Below are positions 17,167-26,137 of a stretch of DNA of 64,000 bases, one piece after another; the first letter of the stretch is position 1, and the number at the start of each line of letters is the position of its first letter. The translations under genes and the position numbers were made by a program. The stretch spans positions 1 to 64,000 of the forward strand of contig NZ_LWHQ01000038.1 of NCBI RefSeq assembly GCF_001653715.1, written 5' to 3'. Source of the stretch: Methylobacterium platani (GTDB taxonomy: Bacteria; Pseudomonadota; Alphaproteobacteria; Rhizobiales; Beijerinckiaceae). The notes below the pieces were generated by a model. The model made no database searches, was not told where the DNA came from, and saw nothing but the letters and a program-made list of their open reading frames with translations.

Positions 17167-18144
17167 TCACGGCCAGAGCGCGACGCCGTCCAGTCCGGCG
17201 GTCTCCGGCAGGCCGCAGATCAGGTTCGCGTTCTGCACCGCCTGGCCGGCCGCCCCCTTGCCGAGATTGTCGACGGCGCCCATCGCGATCACCAGGTTGC
17301 GCTCCGGATCGGCCGCGTAGCTGACGAAGGCGAGGTTCGAGCCGGTGGCCCACTTGGTCTGCGGCGGTCGGTCGGTGACGCGGACGAAGGCCCGCCCGGC
17401 ATAGAAGCGCCGGGCCGCATCCAGGCACTGCTCCGTCGTGGCGCGGCCGCGGCAGTAGATGGTGGCGAGGAGGCCGCGGGTCATCGGCACCAGGTGCGGG
17501 GTGAAGACGAGCCCCGCCGCGCTGCCGCCGCTCAGCCGCTCGATCGTCTCGGCCATCTCGGGCATGTGGGTGTGCCGGAGGAGCCCGTAGGGCACCAGGT
17601 TCTCGTTGCTCTCGGCGTAGCCGAACCGGCTGTCGCCGCCGCCCCGGCCGGCGCCGGAGATGCCGGTCTTGGCGTCGATCACGATGTGGCCGGGCTCGAT
17701 CAGGCCGCCGGCCAGGAGCGGCGCCAGCGCGGTCAGGGTCGCCACCGGGAAGCAGCCGGGATTGGCGATCCGGCTCCGCCCGGCGATCCGGTCCGGCCAG
17801 ATGTCGGCCAGGCCGTAGGTCCAGCCGTCGACGTAGCGGTGGTCGCCGCCGATATCGACGATCTTCACGCCCGCCGGCACCCGCGCCAGCGCCTCGGCCG
17901 AGGCGCCCGTCGGCAGCGAGGCGAACAGCACATCGAGCGCCGGCAGGCGCGCCGGGTCCCATTTCTCGATCACCAGCCCGGCGAGCCTTGCCGGCAGGCC
18001 GGGGAAGCGGTCGACGAGGGGCGTGCCGGCGCTGCCTTCGCCGGCGGCGTAGACCAGCTCGAAGGCGGGGTGGCTCGCGATCAGGCGCATCGCCTCGCCG
18101 CCGCCGAAACCGCTGATGCCGACGATGCCGACGCGGATGCTCAT
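17167..18144 (-). CDS. argC: N-acetyl-gamma-glutamyl-phosphate reductase
   Basis: This 325-residue enzyme reduces N-acetylglutamyl-5-phosphate to the semialdehyde in arginine synthesis, using NADPH. It has the N-terminal Rossmann motif VGIVGISGFGGGEAMRL and the catalytic Cys131 in ANPGCFPVATL, with length and layout of ArgC. Start at the ATG at 18142-18144, preceded by GGAAAGGA as ribosome-binding site. It is a single gene with a terminator-like hairpin inside its probable leader. That hairpin either ends the upstream moaD transcript or attenuates argC. Confidence 0.95.
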   Translation of the reverse strand: MSIRVGIVGISGFGGGEAMRLIASHPAFELVYAAGEGSAGTPLVDRFPGLPARLAGLVIEKWDPARLPALDVLFASLPTGASAEALARVPAGVKIVDIGGDHRYVDGWTYGLADIWPDRIAGRSRIANPGCFPVATLTALAPLLAGGLIEPGHIVIDAKTGISGAGRGGGDSRFGYAESNENLVPYGLLRHTHMPEMAETIERLSGGSAAGLVFTPHLVPMTRGLLATIYCRGRATTEQCLDAARRFYAGRAFVRVTDRPPQTKWATGSNLAFVSYAADPERNLVIAMGAVDNLGKGAAGQAVQNANLICGLPETAGLDGVALWP

Positions 18145-18170
18145 GGGTGTGTCCTTTCCGGGATGCGGGC

Positions 18171-18195
18171 AAAAGAAAACCCCCGGAGCCGGGGG
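18171..18195 (-). terminator. Rho-independent terminator or attenuator upstream of argC
   Basis: On the minus strand a GC stem (CCCCCGG / CCGGGGG, tiny loop) is followed by TTTTCTTTTG. It sits 27 bases before the argC ATG and about 250 bases after the moaD stop. An alternative pairing uses an upstream AACCCCCG against the same right arm. That would fit attenuation, although simple termination of the uvrC-pgsA-moaD transcript is equally possible. Confidence 0.7.
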
Positions 18196-18442
18196 CTGCG
18201 GGGGTTCGGGAACGCGGGAAGGGGCCGCTCCGTCCTGGGGCACCCGGGGTTCAGGTGCAGTCCCTGTGGAGCGACGCCGATCGACGCGCAGGCCCGCAAG
18301 CCGCCGCTTGAAGGGAGCGGCGTCGGCGTCGGTCGCAAAGGGTCGCGGGCCTGATCATGCCCCGCGACACTGTCGCCCGGTCCCGGCCGCGTCAAGCGGA
18401 TTGTCCGCCGCCCTTCGGGGCGATCGATCCCGGCGGGGCGCC

Positions 18443-18694
18443 TCAGCCGCCGGTCATCGGCGGGAAGAACGCCACCTCGCCGGCGCCGGCGAGCGGCGTC
18501 TCGGGCTTGGCGTGGACCCGGTCGACGGCGGCGCGCACCACGCCGTCGGCCTCGAAGGCGTAGGCGTATTCCTCGCCCCGGCCCTTCAGCCAGGCGACGA
18601 GGTCGGCGACCGTGGTCACCTGCGGCGGCAGGTCGAGGGTCTCCTCGGGGCGGCCGATCCGCTCGCGGACCCAGGCGAAGTAGACGAGCTTCAT
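18443..18694 (-). CDS. moaD: Molybdopterin synthase small subunit MoaD
   Basis: The 83-residue ubiquitin-fold protein ends in the required Gly-Gly (FFPPMTGG), where the thiocarboxylate sulfur donor is formed for molybdopterin synthesis. The N-terminal MKLVYFAWVRERIG and TVADLVAWL segments fit the family. It lies 10 bases after pgsA in a uvrC-pgsA-moaD operon, an arrangement typical of Hyphomicrobiales. The large subunit gene moaE is not in this order here; in related genomes it often follows moaD. Confidence 0.95.
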   Translation of the reverse strand: MKLVYFAWVRERIGRPEETLDLPPQVTTVADLVAWLKGRGEEYAYAFEADGVVRAAVDRVHAKPETPLAGAGEVAFFPPMTGG

Positions 18695-18704
18695 CGGCGG
18701 CGGC

Positions 18705-19397
18705 TCATCTCTCGTCGTCGATGACGTGGCGGATGCCGGAGCGCATGTAGTCGTAGCCGGTATACAGCGTCAGCGCGGCGGCGAGCCACAGCAGCACGAG
18801 GCCCAGCGTGCCGTTGCCGGGCAGCACCCGCTCGCCGGCCGGACCCGCGATCAGCACGCCGAGCGCCACGAGCTGCACCGCGGTCTTCCACTTGGCGACC
18901 CGGCTCACCGGCACGCCGACCTTCAGCTCGGCCAGGTACTCGCGCAGGCCCGAGACCAGGATCTCGCGGCACAGGATCACGATCGCGGCCCAGAGCGACC
19001 AGCCGCGGATCGTGCCGTCAGCGCAGAGCATCAGGAGGCTCGCGGCGACGAGGAGCTTGTCGGCGATCGGGTCGAGCATCCGCCCGAGCGCCGAGCTCTG
19101 CGAGTAGGTGCGGGCGACGTAGCCGTCGAGGTAGTCGGTGATCGCCGCGACGACGAAGACCGCGACGGCGACCCAGCGCGCGGTGTCGTCCTGCGGCCAG
19201 AACAGCAGCGCCACGACCACCGGGACCGCGACCAGGCGGCCGTAGGTCAGGAGGTTCGCGAGGTTCAGGGCCGTCGAGCGGCGCCGGGGCAGGACCACGT
19301 TCATCGCCGTCGGTGAAACCACGCGGGAGGAGGGGGCGTCAACAGATCTGGTCTCGGACGGGGCGTCGCGCATCGGCCCCGACTCACGCATCCGCAT
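18705..19397 (-). CDS. pgsA: CDP-diacylglycerol-glycerol-3-phosphate 3-phosphatidyltransferase
   Basis: The membrane enzyme makes phosphatidylglycerophosphate. It has the CDP-alcohol signature in DYLDGYVARTYSQSSALGRM followed by LDPIADK, matching D-x2-D-G-x2-A-R-x8-G-x3-D-x3-D. Several membrane spans follow the conserved NLANLLTYGRLVAVP start. The listed start overlaps the uvrC end by 14 bases; in-frame ATGs at 19373 and 19304 are alternatives, and the last is closest to the conserved part. No strong ribosome-binding site separates them. It is co-directional with uvrC and moaD. Confidence 0.93.
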   Translation of the reverse strand: MRMRESGPMRDAPSETRSVDAPSSRVVSPTAMNVVLPRRRSTALNLANLLTYGRLVAVPVVVALLFWPQDDTARWVAVAVFVVAAITDYLDGYVARTYSQSSALGRMLDPIADKLLVAASLLMLCADGTIRGWSLWAAIVILCREILVSGLREYLAELKVGVPVSRVAKWKTAVQLVALGVLIAGPAGERVLPGNGTLGLVLLWLAAALTLYTGYDYMRSGIRHVIDDER

Positions 19398-21435
19398 GAA
19401 AAAAGTCGTAGACGGCGCGGGCCGTGGCGGCGTTCACCCCGGGCGTCCGGGCGAGGTCCTCGAGCGCGGCGCGCTGGATCGCCTTCACGGTCCCGAAATG
19501 GTGCAGGAGCGCGCGCTTGCGCGTCGGGCCGATGCCGGGAATCTCGTCGAGGGGGTTCTTCACCATCTCGCGCTTGCGCTTGGCCCGGTGCGCCCCGATC
19601 GCGAAGCGGTGGGCCTCGTCGCGCAGGCGCTGGACGAAGTAGAGCGTCGGGTCGCGCGGCGGCAGCCGGAACGGCGCCTGGCCGGGCACGAAGAAGGTCT
19701 CGCGCCCCGCATCCCGATCGCGCCCCTTGGCGATGCCGACGAGCGGCACGTCGGTGACCCCGACCTCGTCGAGGGCCTTGCGGGCCGCCTCGAGCTGGCC
19801 GCGGCCGCCGTCGACCAGCACCAGGTCGGGCCAGGCCGGGAAGGCGTCGGTGTCGGCCGGATCGGGCGCGGGCTCAGGCCGCGCCGGCCCGCCCTCGGCG
19901 GCGGCGCGGGCGGCCTCGGCCGTGGTCCGGGGATGCTCCTTGACCAGGCGCGAGAAGCGGCGCTGCAGCACCTCGCGCATCATGCCGTAATCGTCGCCGG
20001 GCTTCACCTCCTCGGACTTGATGGTGAAGGTGCGGTAATGGGTCTTCATGAAGCCGGTCGGGCCGGCGACGATCATCGCGCCGACGGCGTTCGTCCCCAT
20101 GATGTGGGAGTTGTCGTAGACCTCGATCCGCCGCGGCGCCGCGGCGAGGTTGAAGGACGTGCCCAGAGCCGCCAGCAGCTTGCCCTGCGAGGCGGTGTCG
20201 GCAAGCCGCCGCCCCAGGGCCTCGCGGGCGTTGCGGGCGGCGTAGTCGACGAGGTTCTTGCGCTCGGCCCGCTTCGGGCAGTGGATCTCGACCCGGTTCT
20301 CGCTGCGCGTCGAGAGCGCGGCGGCGACGAGTTCCGCATCCTCGATCTCGTGCGAGGTCAGGACCAGTCGCGGCGCCGGCTTGTCGTCGTAGAACTGGGC
20401 CAGGAACGAGGCCAGCACCTCGGCCGGGCTCATGCTGCGGTCGGCCTTCGGGAAGTAGGCCCGGTTGCCCCAGTTCTGCCAGTTGCGGAAGAAGAACACC
20501 TCGATGCAGAACTGCCCGGCCTGCTCGTCGAGGGCGAAGACGTCGGCCTCCTCGATCCCCTGCGTGTTCACGCCCTGCACGCCCTGGATGGCGGCGAGCG
20601 CGGCGATCCGGTCGCGGTAGCGCGCCGCCTTCTCGAACTCCCAGGCGTCGGATGCCGCCTGCATCTCGGCGGCCATGCGCTCCTTCACGGCATTCGACTT
20701 GCCCGAGAGAAACCCCCGCGCTTCCGCGGCGAGGCCGGCATAGTCCTCGACCGAGATCTCCTGGGTGCAGGGGCCCGAGCAGCGCTTGATCTGGTAGAGC
20801 AGGCAGGGCCGCGTCCGGTTCTCGAAGTAGCTGTCGGAGCAGGAGCGCAGGAGGAAGGCGCGCTGGAGCGCGTTGACCGTGCGGTTGACCGCCCAGACGC
20901 TGGCGAAGGGGCCGTAGTAGTGCCCGGCCCGTCGCCGCGCGCCGCGATGCTTGACGAGCTGCGGCGCGTCGGAATCGGCGGTGAGCAGGATGTAGGGCAG
21001 GGACTTGTCGTCCCGCATCAGCACGTTGAAGCGGGGCTTCAACTGCTTGATGAGGTTGGCCTCGAGCAGCAGGGCCTCGGTTTCGGTCGCCGTGGTGACG
21101 AACTCCATCGAGGCCGTCTCGGCGATCATCCGGGCGATGCGGTTGGTGTGCGCCTGGCCCCGCGCGTAGGAGCCGACCCGGTTCTTCAGGTTCTTGGCCT
21201 TGCCGACGTAGAGCACGTCGCCCTTGGCGTCGAACATCCGGTAGACGCCCGGCGAGGTCGGCAGGGTGGTCCAGAACCGGCGGATCACCGCCGTGCCGGC
21301 CTGGATCGCGCCGGCGCCGGCATCGAGGTCGAAATCGATCTCCGGGGCGGTGTCGAGGGCGTCCACCGCCTCGTCGTCGTCCTCGAGGGTGTCGAGGGCG
21401 TCGGGCGGCACGTCGTTCCCAGGCTGTCGGCTCAT
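19384..21435 (-). CDS. uvrC: Excinuclease ABC subunit C
   Basis: The 683-residue protein makes the dual incisions in nucleotide excision repair. It shows the GIY-YIG nuclease segment (PGVYRMFDAKGDVLYVGKAKNL, residues about 65-86 in two parts), the UvrB-binding helix pair near AWEFEKAARYRDRI, the RNase H-like C-terminal half with VLVDGGRGQLEAA, and two HhH elements (IPGIGPTRKRALLHHFG and ARTPGVNAATA). Length is slightly above the usual 600-620 because of an acidic N-terminal extension. I start at the ATG at 21433-21435. It is the first gene of the uvrC-pgsA-moaD operon. Confidence 0.96.
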   Translation of the reverse strand: MSRQPGNDVPPDALDTLEDDDEAVDALDTAPEIDFDLDAGAGAIQAGTAVIRRFWTTLPTSPGVYRMFDAKGDVLYVGKAKNLKNRVGSYARGQAHTNRIARMIAETASMEFVTTATETEALLLEANLIKQLKPRFNVLMRDDKSLPYILLTADSDAPQLVKHRGARRRAGHYYGPFASVWAVNRTVNALQRAFLLRSCSDSYFENRTRPCLLYQIKRCSGPCTQEISVEDYAGLAAEARGFLSGKSNAVKERMAAEMQAASDAWEFEKAARYRDRIAALAAIQGVQGVNTQGIEEADVFALDEQAGQFCIEVFFFRNWQNWGNRAYFPKADRSMSPAEVLASFLAQFYDDKPAPRLVLTSHEIEDAELVAAALSTRSENRVEIHCPKRAERKNLVDYAARNAREALGRRLADTASQGKLLAALGTSFNLAAAPRRIEVYDNSHIMGTNAVGAMIVAGPTGFMKTHYRTFTIKSEEVKPGDDYGMMREVLQRRFSRLVKEHPRTTAEAARAAAEGGPARPEPAPDPADTDAFPAWPDLVLVDGGRGQLEAARKALDEVGVTDVPLVGIAKGRDRDAGRETFFVPGQAPFRLPPRDPTLYFVQRLRDEAHRFAIGAHRAKRKREMVKNPLDEIPGIGPTRKRALLHHFGTVKAIQRAALEDLARTPGVNAATARAVYDFFHADA

Positions 21436-21587
21436 GAGGGCGATGTAGGCGGCGAGCGGGCCGCTGGAAAGACCGCGGCCAGGCGCTAAAAGGCCACCCG
21501 TGGACAAGGCCGCTGCGACAAGGCCTCGTCAGCCCCCGCGCCGGAGGACCCGCCGCTTGACCCCGCCCGCCGCATGACCCTCCGCGC

Positions 21588-22700
21588 ATGACCCTCCGCG
21601 ACTGCCGGACGCCCCGGATCCCGCGCCTCCGGCGCGCGCTGCCGGCCGTGCGCACGATCGAGCACGCCGTCTACCTGCCGCACAGCACGGCCCGGGGACA
21701 GCCCTCGGCCCTGTTCGACGCCGCGCGCCGCGCCGTCCCGTCGAGCGTCGATATCCGGGGGCCGGGCGACGCGCCGTCCTGGCAACGCACCGACTGGCCG
21801 GCGGAGTGGTCCGCGGGCCTGCCGGCGGACGTGCCCGAGGCGCCGGAGGAGACCTACCTGTTCCTCGGCGGCGCCCACCTGCATTACGGGCACTTCCTCG
21901 TCACCACCCTGCCGCGGTTCTGGCCCCTCCTCGAGGCGCGGCCGGCCGCGCCGATCCTCTGCTACGCGCCGGTCCACGAGGCGCTGTGGCAGCCCTACCG
22001 CTTCGCCGTCGACATCCTGGGCCTGCTCGGCCTGAGCGTGCGGGAGATCCACGCCTTCGACGAGCCGGTGCGGCTGCGCCGCGTCGTCGTGCCGGAGCCG
22101 GCCTTCCGCGAGGAGGCCTTCGCCCACACGGTCTTCCGCGACCTGTGCCTGCGGATCGGCGCCAGCTGCTACGCGCCGGGGGAGGTCGATGCCGACGATC
22201 GCCCGGCCTACCTCGCCAAGACGCGGCTCGCGGGCGGCGTGCGCCGCTTCGCCAACGAGGAGGAGGTGACGGAGATCCTGGCGCGCGAGGGCGTCGAGAT
22301 CCTGCACCCGGAGGCGATGGGCTTTGCCGAGCAGGTCCGGCTGTTCGCCCGGCGCCGGGTGCTGGCGGGCTCCCTCGGCTCGGCCCTGCACACCGCCCTG
22401 TTCGCGCCGCCCGGCCGCCGGGTCGCGGCCTTGAGCGCCGGACCCGGGATCAACCCGACCTTCCTGCTTGTCGACGCCCTGTGCGGCAACGCCGTCGCCT
22501 ACCTGCACCAGCCGGGTACGGTGGAGACGGAGCCCGGCGCCTTCAACAGCCAGCAGTTCCTGCCCGACCCCCGGGCGGCGGCGGAGGGACTGCTGCGGCG
22601 GATGGAGCGGATGGCGGTGGGGGGAGGGGAGCGCGGGGCGCTGGCGGCTGCATGGTCGCGGCTCGGCCGGATGGTCGGGCGGGGCGCGATGCCGAAGTAA
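21588..22700 (+). CDS. Glycosyltransferase family 61 protein
   Basis: This 370-residue protein has the GT61/DUF563 features GGAHLHYGHFLVTTLPRFW near residue 95, LAKTRL near 208, VEILHPEAMGFAEQVRLF and SLGSALHTALFAPPG. GT61 enzymes transfer sugars such as xylose to glycans; bacterial members sit in capsule or exopolysaccharide clusters. Here it is isolated, with no other polysaccharide gene next to it. No signal peptide is evident. An in-frame ATG also occurs a few codons upstream, but the ATG at 21588 is the best fit. Confidence 0.85.
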   Translation: MTLRDCRTPRIPRLRRALPAVRTIEHAVYLPHSTARGQPSALFDAARRAVPSSVDIRGPGDAPSWQRTDWPAEWSAGLPADVPEAPEETYLFLGGAHLHYGHFLVTTLPRFWPLLEARPAAPILCYAPVHEALWQPYRFAVDILGLLGLSVREIHAFDEPVRLRRVVVPEPAFREEAFAHTVFRDLCLRIGASCYAPGEVDADDRPAYLAKTRLAGGVRRFANEEEVTEILAREGVEILHPEAMGFAEQVRLFARRRVLAGSLGSALHTALFAPPGRRVAALSAGPGINPTFLLVDALCGNAVAYLHQPGTVETEPGAFNSQQFLPDPRAAAEGLLRRMERMAVGGGERGALAAAWSRLGRMVGRGAMPK

Positions 22701-22865
22701 TCGATTTGGCGCGCCGAGATGAAATGGCGACTATATCGCTATTCTGCTGTAATATTGATTTCGAAGAGGGTTTCTGCTCACTCCACGACCTCGGGATGAG
22801 GACAAAATTGGGGGAACCTTCGACGCAAGTCGCGCAAGCTCTCAGGCGGAAAAATTCACGGCTTC

Positions 22866-22921
22866 ATTCTCCGCTGTCATCCCGGGTTCCGCTGCGCGCG
22901 CCCGGGATGACGATGGAGAAT
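22866..22921. repeat. REP-like imperfect palindrome
   Basis: An inner perfect 11-bp stem (gtcatcccggg at 22876-22886 and cccgggatgac at 22901-22911) is flanked by a 3-base internal mismatch and a 7-bp outer stem (attctcc / ggagaat). It lies between a plus-strand gene and the cheZ end. It looks like the dispersed REP-type palindromes of alphaproteobacteria and could also serve as a bidirectional terminator. No second copy was noticed in this window. Confidence 0.6.
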
Positions 22922-22958
22922 TCCGATTCTGTGTGCGCAGGGTGAGCGACGATAATGC

Positions 22959-23675
22959 TCAGTCGAACAGCGCGTCGATGTCGGTCTGGTCGACGTGGCC
23001 CGGATCCTCGTCGAGCTTCGGTCCGTTGAGCAGGCTGCTCTCGTCGTCGATGCTGACGCCGGTGCTCTCGCCCATCAGGTCCTTGAAGGCGTCGAGCCCG
23101 CCCCAGGCCTCGATCATCCGGTCGATATGGTCCTCGACGAACTTCAGCACGTTGACGATCTTGCTGATGCGCTGGCCGGTCAGGTCCTGGAAGTTGCAGG
23201 CCTCGTAGAGCACCACGGTCCGCTCGAGGATGGCGTCGACGTCGGAGCGGTCCTTGAGCGCGCCGCTCGAGCGCAGCACCGAGGCGTGGGTCTCGATGTC
23301 CTCGACCGCGGCCAGGATGGTGGTGGTCGCCCGCTCGGTGGCGTCGACGACCGCGTCGAGCTCGCCGGCGGCCCGGCGCACGCCCTTGCCGTCGAAATCC
23401 TGGCGGTGCAGCACCGCGATCTCGTGCTTGGTCCGGCCGATCGCGGCCTTCATCACGTCGAGCTCGTCGCGCAGCCCGTAGACCTCGGTGATCTCGCGCC
23501 GGCAGGCATCGATCACGTCGCCGGTCGTGGTCTGGGTCAGCCGCTTCAGCTCGTTGACCGTCGCCAGGATCTCGGAGATCCGGTCGTCGTTGGCCGACGG
23601 CGCCGACGGGGCCGCCTCGACCGGAGCGTAGGACACGCCGAGACTGTCCTCGATGCGGAAGCGCTTGTTCTTCAT
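22959..23675 (-). CDS. cheZ: Chemotaxis protein CheZ, CheY-P phosphatase
   Basis: The 238-residue protein has long helical stretches and the CheZ catalytic segment ACNFQDLTGQRISKIV (residues 159-174), with Gln163/Asp164 and Gln168. It ends with an acidic CheY-binding tail (DQTDIDALFD). CheZ speeds dephosphorylation of CheY-P and so ends the motility signal. Start at the ATG at 23673-23675. No other chemotaxis gene is next to it, and the neighbour is a divergent L,D-transpeptidase gene. The intergenic gap of 260 bases holds the two promoters. Confidence 0.93.
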   Translation of the reverse strand: MKNKRFRIEDSLGVSYAPVEAAPSAPSANDDRISEILATVNELKRLTQTTTGDVIDACRREITEVYGLRDELDVMKAAIGRTKHEIAVLHRQDFDGKGVRRAAGELDAVVDATERATTTILAAVEDIETHASVLRSSGALKDRSDVDAILERTVVLYEACNFQDLTGQRISKIVNVLKFVEDHIDRMIEAWGGLDAFKDLMGESTGVSIDDESSLLNGPKLDEDPGHVDQTDIDALFD

Positions 23676-23935
23676 GGATCCGAGAGAGCCTGCAACCGCG
23701 GCCGCATCGCACGGCCCACCCCGCCACTGTCTCCGGGATTGATTGCGAATTGCTGAATGCCTGCCGCATCCGGCGGTCGCGGTGACGAAGGATTCACGAT
23801 GCGGGCGGATTAACGATTCGCCGCAAGGCTTTAGCCGAATGGTCACCACGTTCCTTCACCGCCCGATGCCGGCCGGCCTGCTCTCTTCGCGGGGAGCCGG
23901 CCTTCCGCCGGGCCAGAGGTTCGGGGACGGGTGCG

Positions 23936-24877
23936 ATGGTGTTGCGCGGGGTGGTGCTGGCCGGGGCGGTCGCGGCGGGTCTCGGGGCGGGGCCGGCGCT
24001 GGCTCAGGGTGCGCCGGGTGGCTATGGCGGCGGCTTCATCGAGTTCCTGATGACCGGGCAGGATCCGGCGGCCGCGGCCCGGCCCCTGCGCCCCGCACCG
24101 GTCGCGGCCGACGGCACGATCCTGCCTGGCCGCGGCTACGGCCGCTCCGGCTACCCCGCCGATGCCTACGGGCCGCGGCCGACCTATGCCCGTACCGCCG
24201 GCTACGCCGCCGCGGGCTATTCCGGCGCCCAGGTCGGCTACGCGCCGGACGTCGCCGGGCAGGCCCTGCATTCCGGCGACCCGGTGCCGGCCCGGACATA
24301 CGCACCCCAGGCCTACCCGGCGCAGCCGTATCCCGGCCGGCAGGCCTATGCCGACCCGTTCGAGACGCCCGGCGCCGGTCGTGCCCCGATGCCCGTCCCG
24401 GAGGCCCGGGAGGAGGGGATCGGCCGCGCGATGGACCCGCGCTTCCAGCGCCAGGAAGTCGCCTACGACGGCGGGCAGCGGCCCGGCACCGTCGTGATCG
24501 ACACGCCGTCGCGCTTCCTCTACCTCGTCCAGCCCGGAGGCCGGGCCCTGCGCTACGGCATCGGCGTCGGCCGGCCGGGCTTCGCCTGGTCGGGGATGAA
24601 GACGGTCAGCGCCAAGCGCGAATGGCCGGACTGGACCCCGCCGGCCGAGATGCTGCGCCGGCGTCCGGACCTGCCGCGCCACATGGCCGGCGGTCCCTCG
24701 AACCCGCTCGGCGCCCGCGCCCTCTATCTCGGCTCATCGCTCTACCGCATCCACGGCACCAACGAGCCGCACACGATCGGCCAGTCCGTTTCCTCGGGCT
24801 GCATCCGGATGATGAACGAGGACGTGATGGACCTCTACGAGCGCGTGCCGGTCGGCGCCCGCGTGATGGTGATGTGA
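23936..24877 (+). CDS. L,D-transpeptidase (YkuD domain)
   Basis: This 313-residue protein has an N-terminal signal sequence ending near ALA-Q (residues 1-24), a Pro/Tyr/Ala-rich linker of about 130 residues and a C-terminal YkuD catalytic domain. The active-site motif HGTNEPHTIGQSVSSGCIRM places the nucleophile at Cys289. Such enzymes make 3-3 cross-links in peptidoglycan or attach outer-membrane proteins to it. A strong terminator-type hairpin follows the stop. Confidence 0.93.
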   Translation: MVLRGVVLAGAVAAGLGAGPALAQGAPGGYGGGFIEFLMTGQDPAAAARPLRPAPVAADGTILPGRGYGRSGYPADAYGPRPTYARTAGYAAAGYSGAQVGYAPDVAGQALHSGDPVPARTYAPQAYPAQPYPGRQAYADPFETPGAGRAPMPVPEAREEGIGRAMDPRFQRQEVAYDGGQRPGTVVIDTPSRFLYLVQPGGRALRYGIGVGRPGFAWSGMKTVSAKREWPDWTPPAEMLRRRPDLPRHMAGGPSNPLGARALYLGSSLYRIHGTNEPHTIGQSVSSGCIRMMNEDVMDLYERVPVGARVMVM

Positions 24878-24886
24878 CGTTGGCAA

Positions 24887-24918
24887 CAGGCCCCGCCGCG
24901 CTGCCGCGGCGGGGCCTG
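24887..24918. terminator. Strong bidirectional terminator hairpin
   Basis: A perfect 14-bp stem (caggccccgccgcg / cgcggcggggcctg) with a 4-base loop lies between the L,D-transpeptidase gene and the convergent DUF2076 gene. A T-run is lacking. Confidence 0.75.
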
Positions 24919-25078
24919 TCGTGCTTTCGCGTCGTGGCATCAGCACGTCGACGCCGGGGCATCCGGCGCATCGGCGCCGGGAGATGGAGACCTCGCGGGC
25001 TCAGCCGGCGCCTTCGAACCGATCTGCTCGAAGGCGCTGCGGTATCGGACGTTCACGACGTCGCGTGCGAGTGCCGGG

Positions 25079-25843
25079 TCAGACCCAGTCGTCGCTGCCG
25101 CCATCGCCCCCGTCGCCGTCGAACGAGGCGTCCTGGAAGCCGGCATCGTCGCCGCCGAGCGGTGCGCCGAAATCCTCGCTGCCGCCCTGGTTGCCGAAGT
25201 AGTTGTTCTCGACCACCGTCTCGCCGCCGCCCATGCCGGCGCCGCCGAGGCCCGCCATGCTGCCGAGCGACGAGTGGCCGCCCGCGAAGGCGTTGCTGAG
25301 CGCGCTGCCGAGCAGCATGCCGCCCGCCGCGCCCGCCGCCATCGGCAGGGCGGTGGCGAGGAAGCCGCCGCCGCGCTGCTGCGGCGCCTGCGGCTGGCCG
25401 CCCCACGGACCGCCCTGCTGCGGGGCGTAGCCCGGCTGCTGCGGCGGGTAGCCGGGCTGCTGCCCGTAACCCGGCTGCTGCTGACCGTAGCCGCCGCCCT
25501 GGTTGCCCCAGGCGCCGCCGCGCGGCGGTTGCTGCTGCGGCTCGGGCCGCGAGCCGCCGCCGAAGATGCTGGAGAAGAAGCCGCCGCCGCCCGAACCCTG
25601 GCCGGCGCCCGCGCCCTGGCCGGCGCGCTGGGCCTCGGCGCGGGCCTGCTCGAGCTGCTGGTTGAGGCTCTTGATCGCCTCCTCCTGCACGTAGACGAGC
25701 TGGGCCATCGCGTAGGGCGCGTAGGGCTGGGCGCGGATCTTGTCGGCGATGAAGCGCTCCGCGTCGGCATCGCGGGGCTGCTGCGCGGCCTGCTCCAGTC
25801 GCTGGAATATGCCGTTGATGACGTCGCGTTCTTCGCTGTTCAT
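25079..25843 (-). CDS. DUF2076 domain protein
   Basis: The 254-residue protein has a helical N-terminal part (residues 1-75, MNSEERDVINGIFQRLEQA and AERFIADKI) that marks DUF2076. A Gly/Gln/Pro-rich middle with QQPGYGQQPGY-type repeats follows, then a Gly-rich segment, and a conserved acidic C-terminus with ENNYFGN. No signal peptide is seen. Function of the family is unknown; low-complexity composition suggests an assembly or surface-associated role. It is divergent from glcB, with 294 bases between. Confidence 0.88.
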   Translation of the reverse strand: MNSEERDVINGIFQRLEQAAQQPRDADAERFIADKIRAQPYAPYAMAQLVYVQEEAIKSLNQQLEQARAEAQRAGQGAGAGQGSGGGGFFSSIFGGGSRPEPQQQPPRGGAWGNQGGGYGQQQPGYGQQPGYPPQQPGYAPQQGGPWGGQPQAPQQRGGGFLATALPMAAGAAGGMLLGSALSNAFAGGHSSLGSMAGLGGAGMGGGETVVENNYFGNQGGSEDFGAPLGGDDAGFQDASFDGDGGDGGSDDWV

Positions 25844-26137
25844 GGAGCCGTACTCCTTCGATGGCCGGCGGGCGGGCCCGGCCCGGCGCCCACGAGATGG
25901 GAGGGGGGCCGGCGTTTGTCACGGGGAGGCAACGCGCGAGCGGAGCATTTTCGCCCATACCCTGCATGACGTTTTCGACAGGTCTCCTCATCCTGCGCGG
26001 GCCCGCCGGCATCCCCGCCGCGTCCGGGGCGGGATTGCCGCATCGTGCCGGCGCAACCCCGACTTTCTGGCGCCCGCAACCCCTGTTAAGGGGAGCCGCG
26101 ACGCGGCCCGTGCGCGGGGCCGGCGGGAGGAAAGAAC
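25844..26137. promoter_or_regulatory. Divergent intergenic region, DUF2076 gene / glcB
   Basis: The 294 bases between divergent genes contain no credible ORF and should hold both promoters. A ribosome-binding site (ggaggaaagaac) precedes the glcB ATG. I found no clear sigma-54 or other specific motif. Confidence 0.5.

Noticed and set aside
19396..21489. Long open frame antisense to uvrC
   Set aside because: Very GC-rich DNA keeps the opposite frame free of stops. The translated sequence is Arg/Gly/Ala/Val-rich, has no domain and runs through a gene with clear UvrC motifs.
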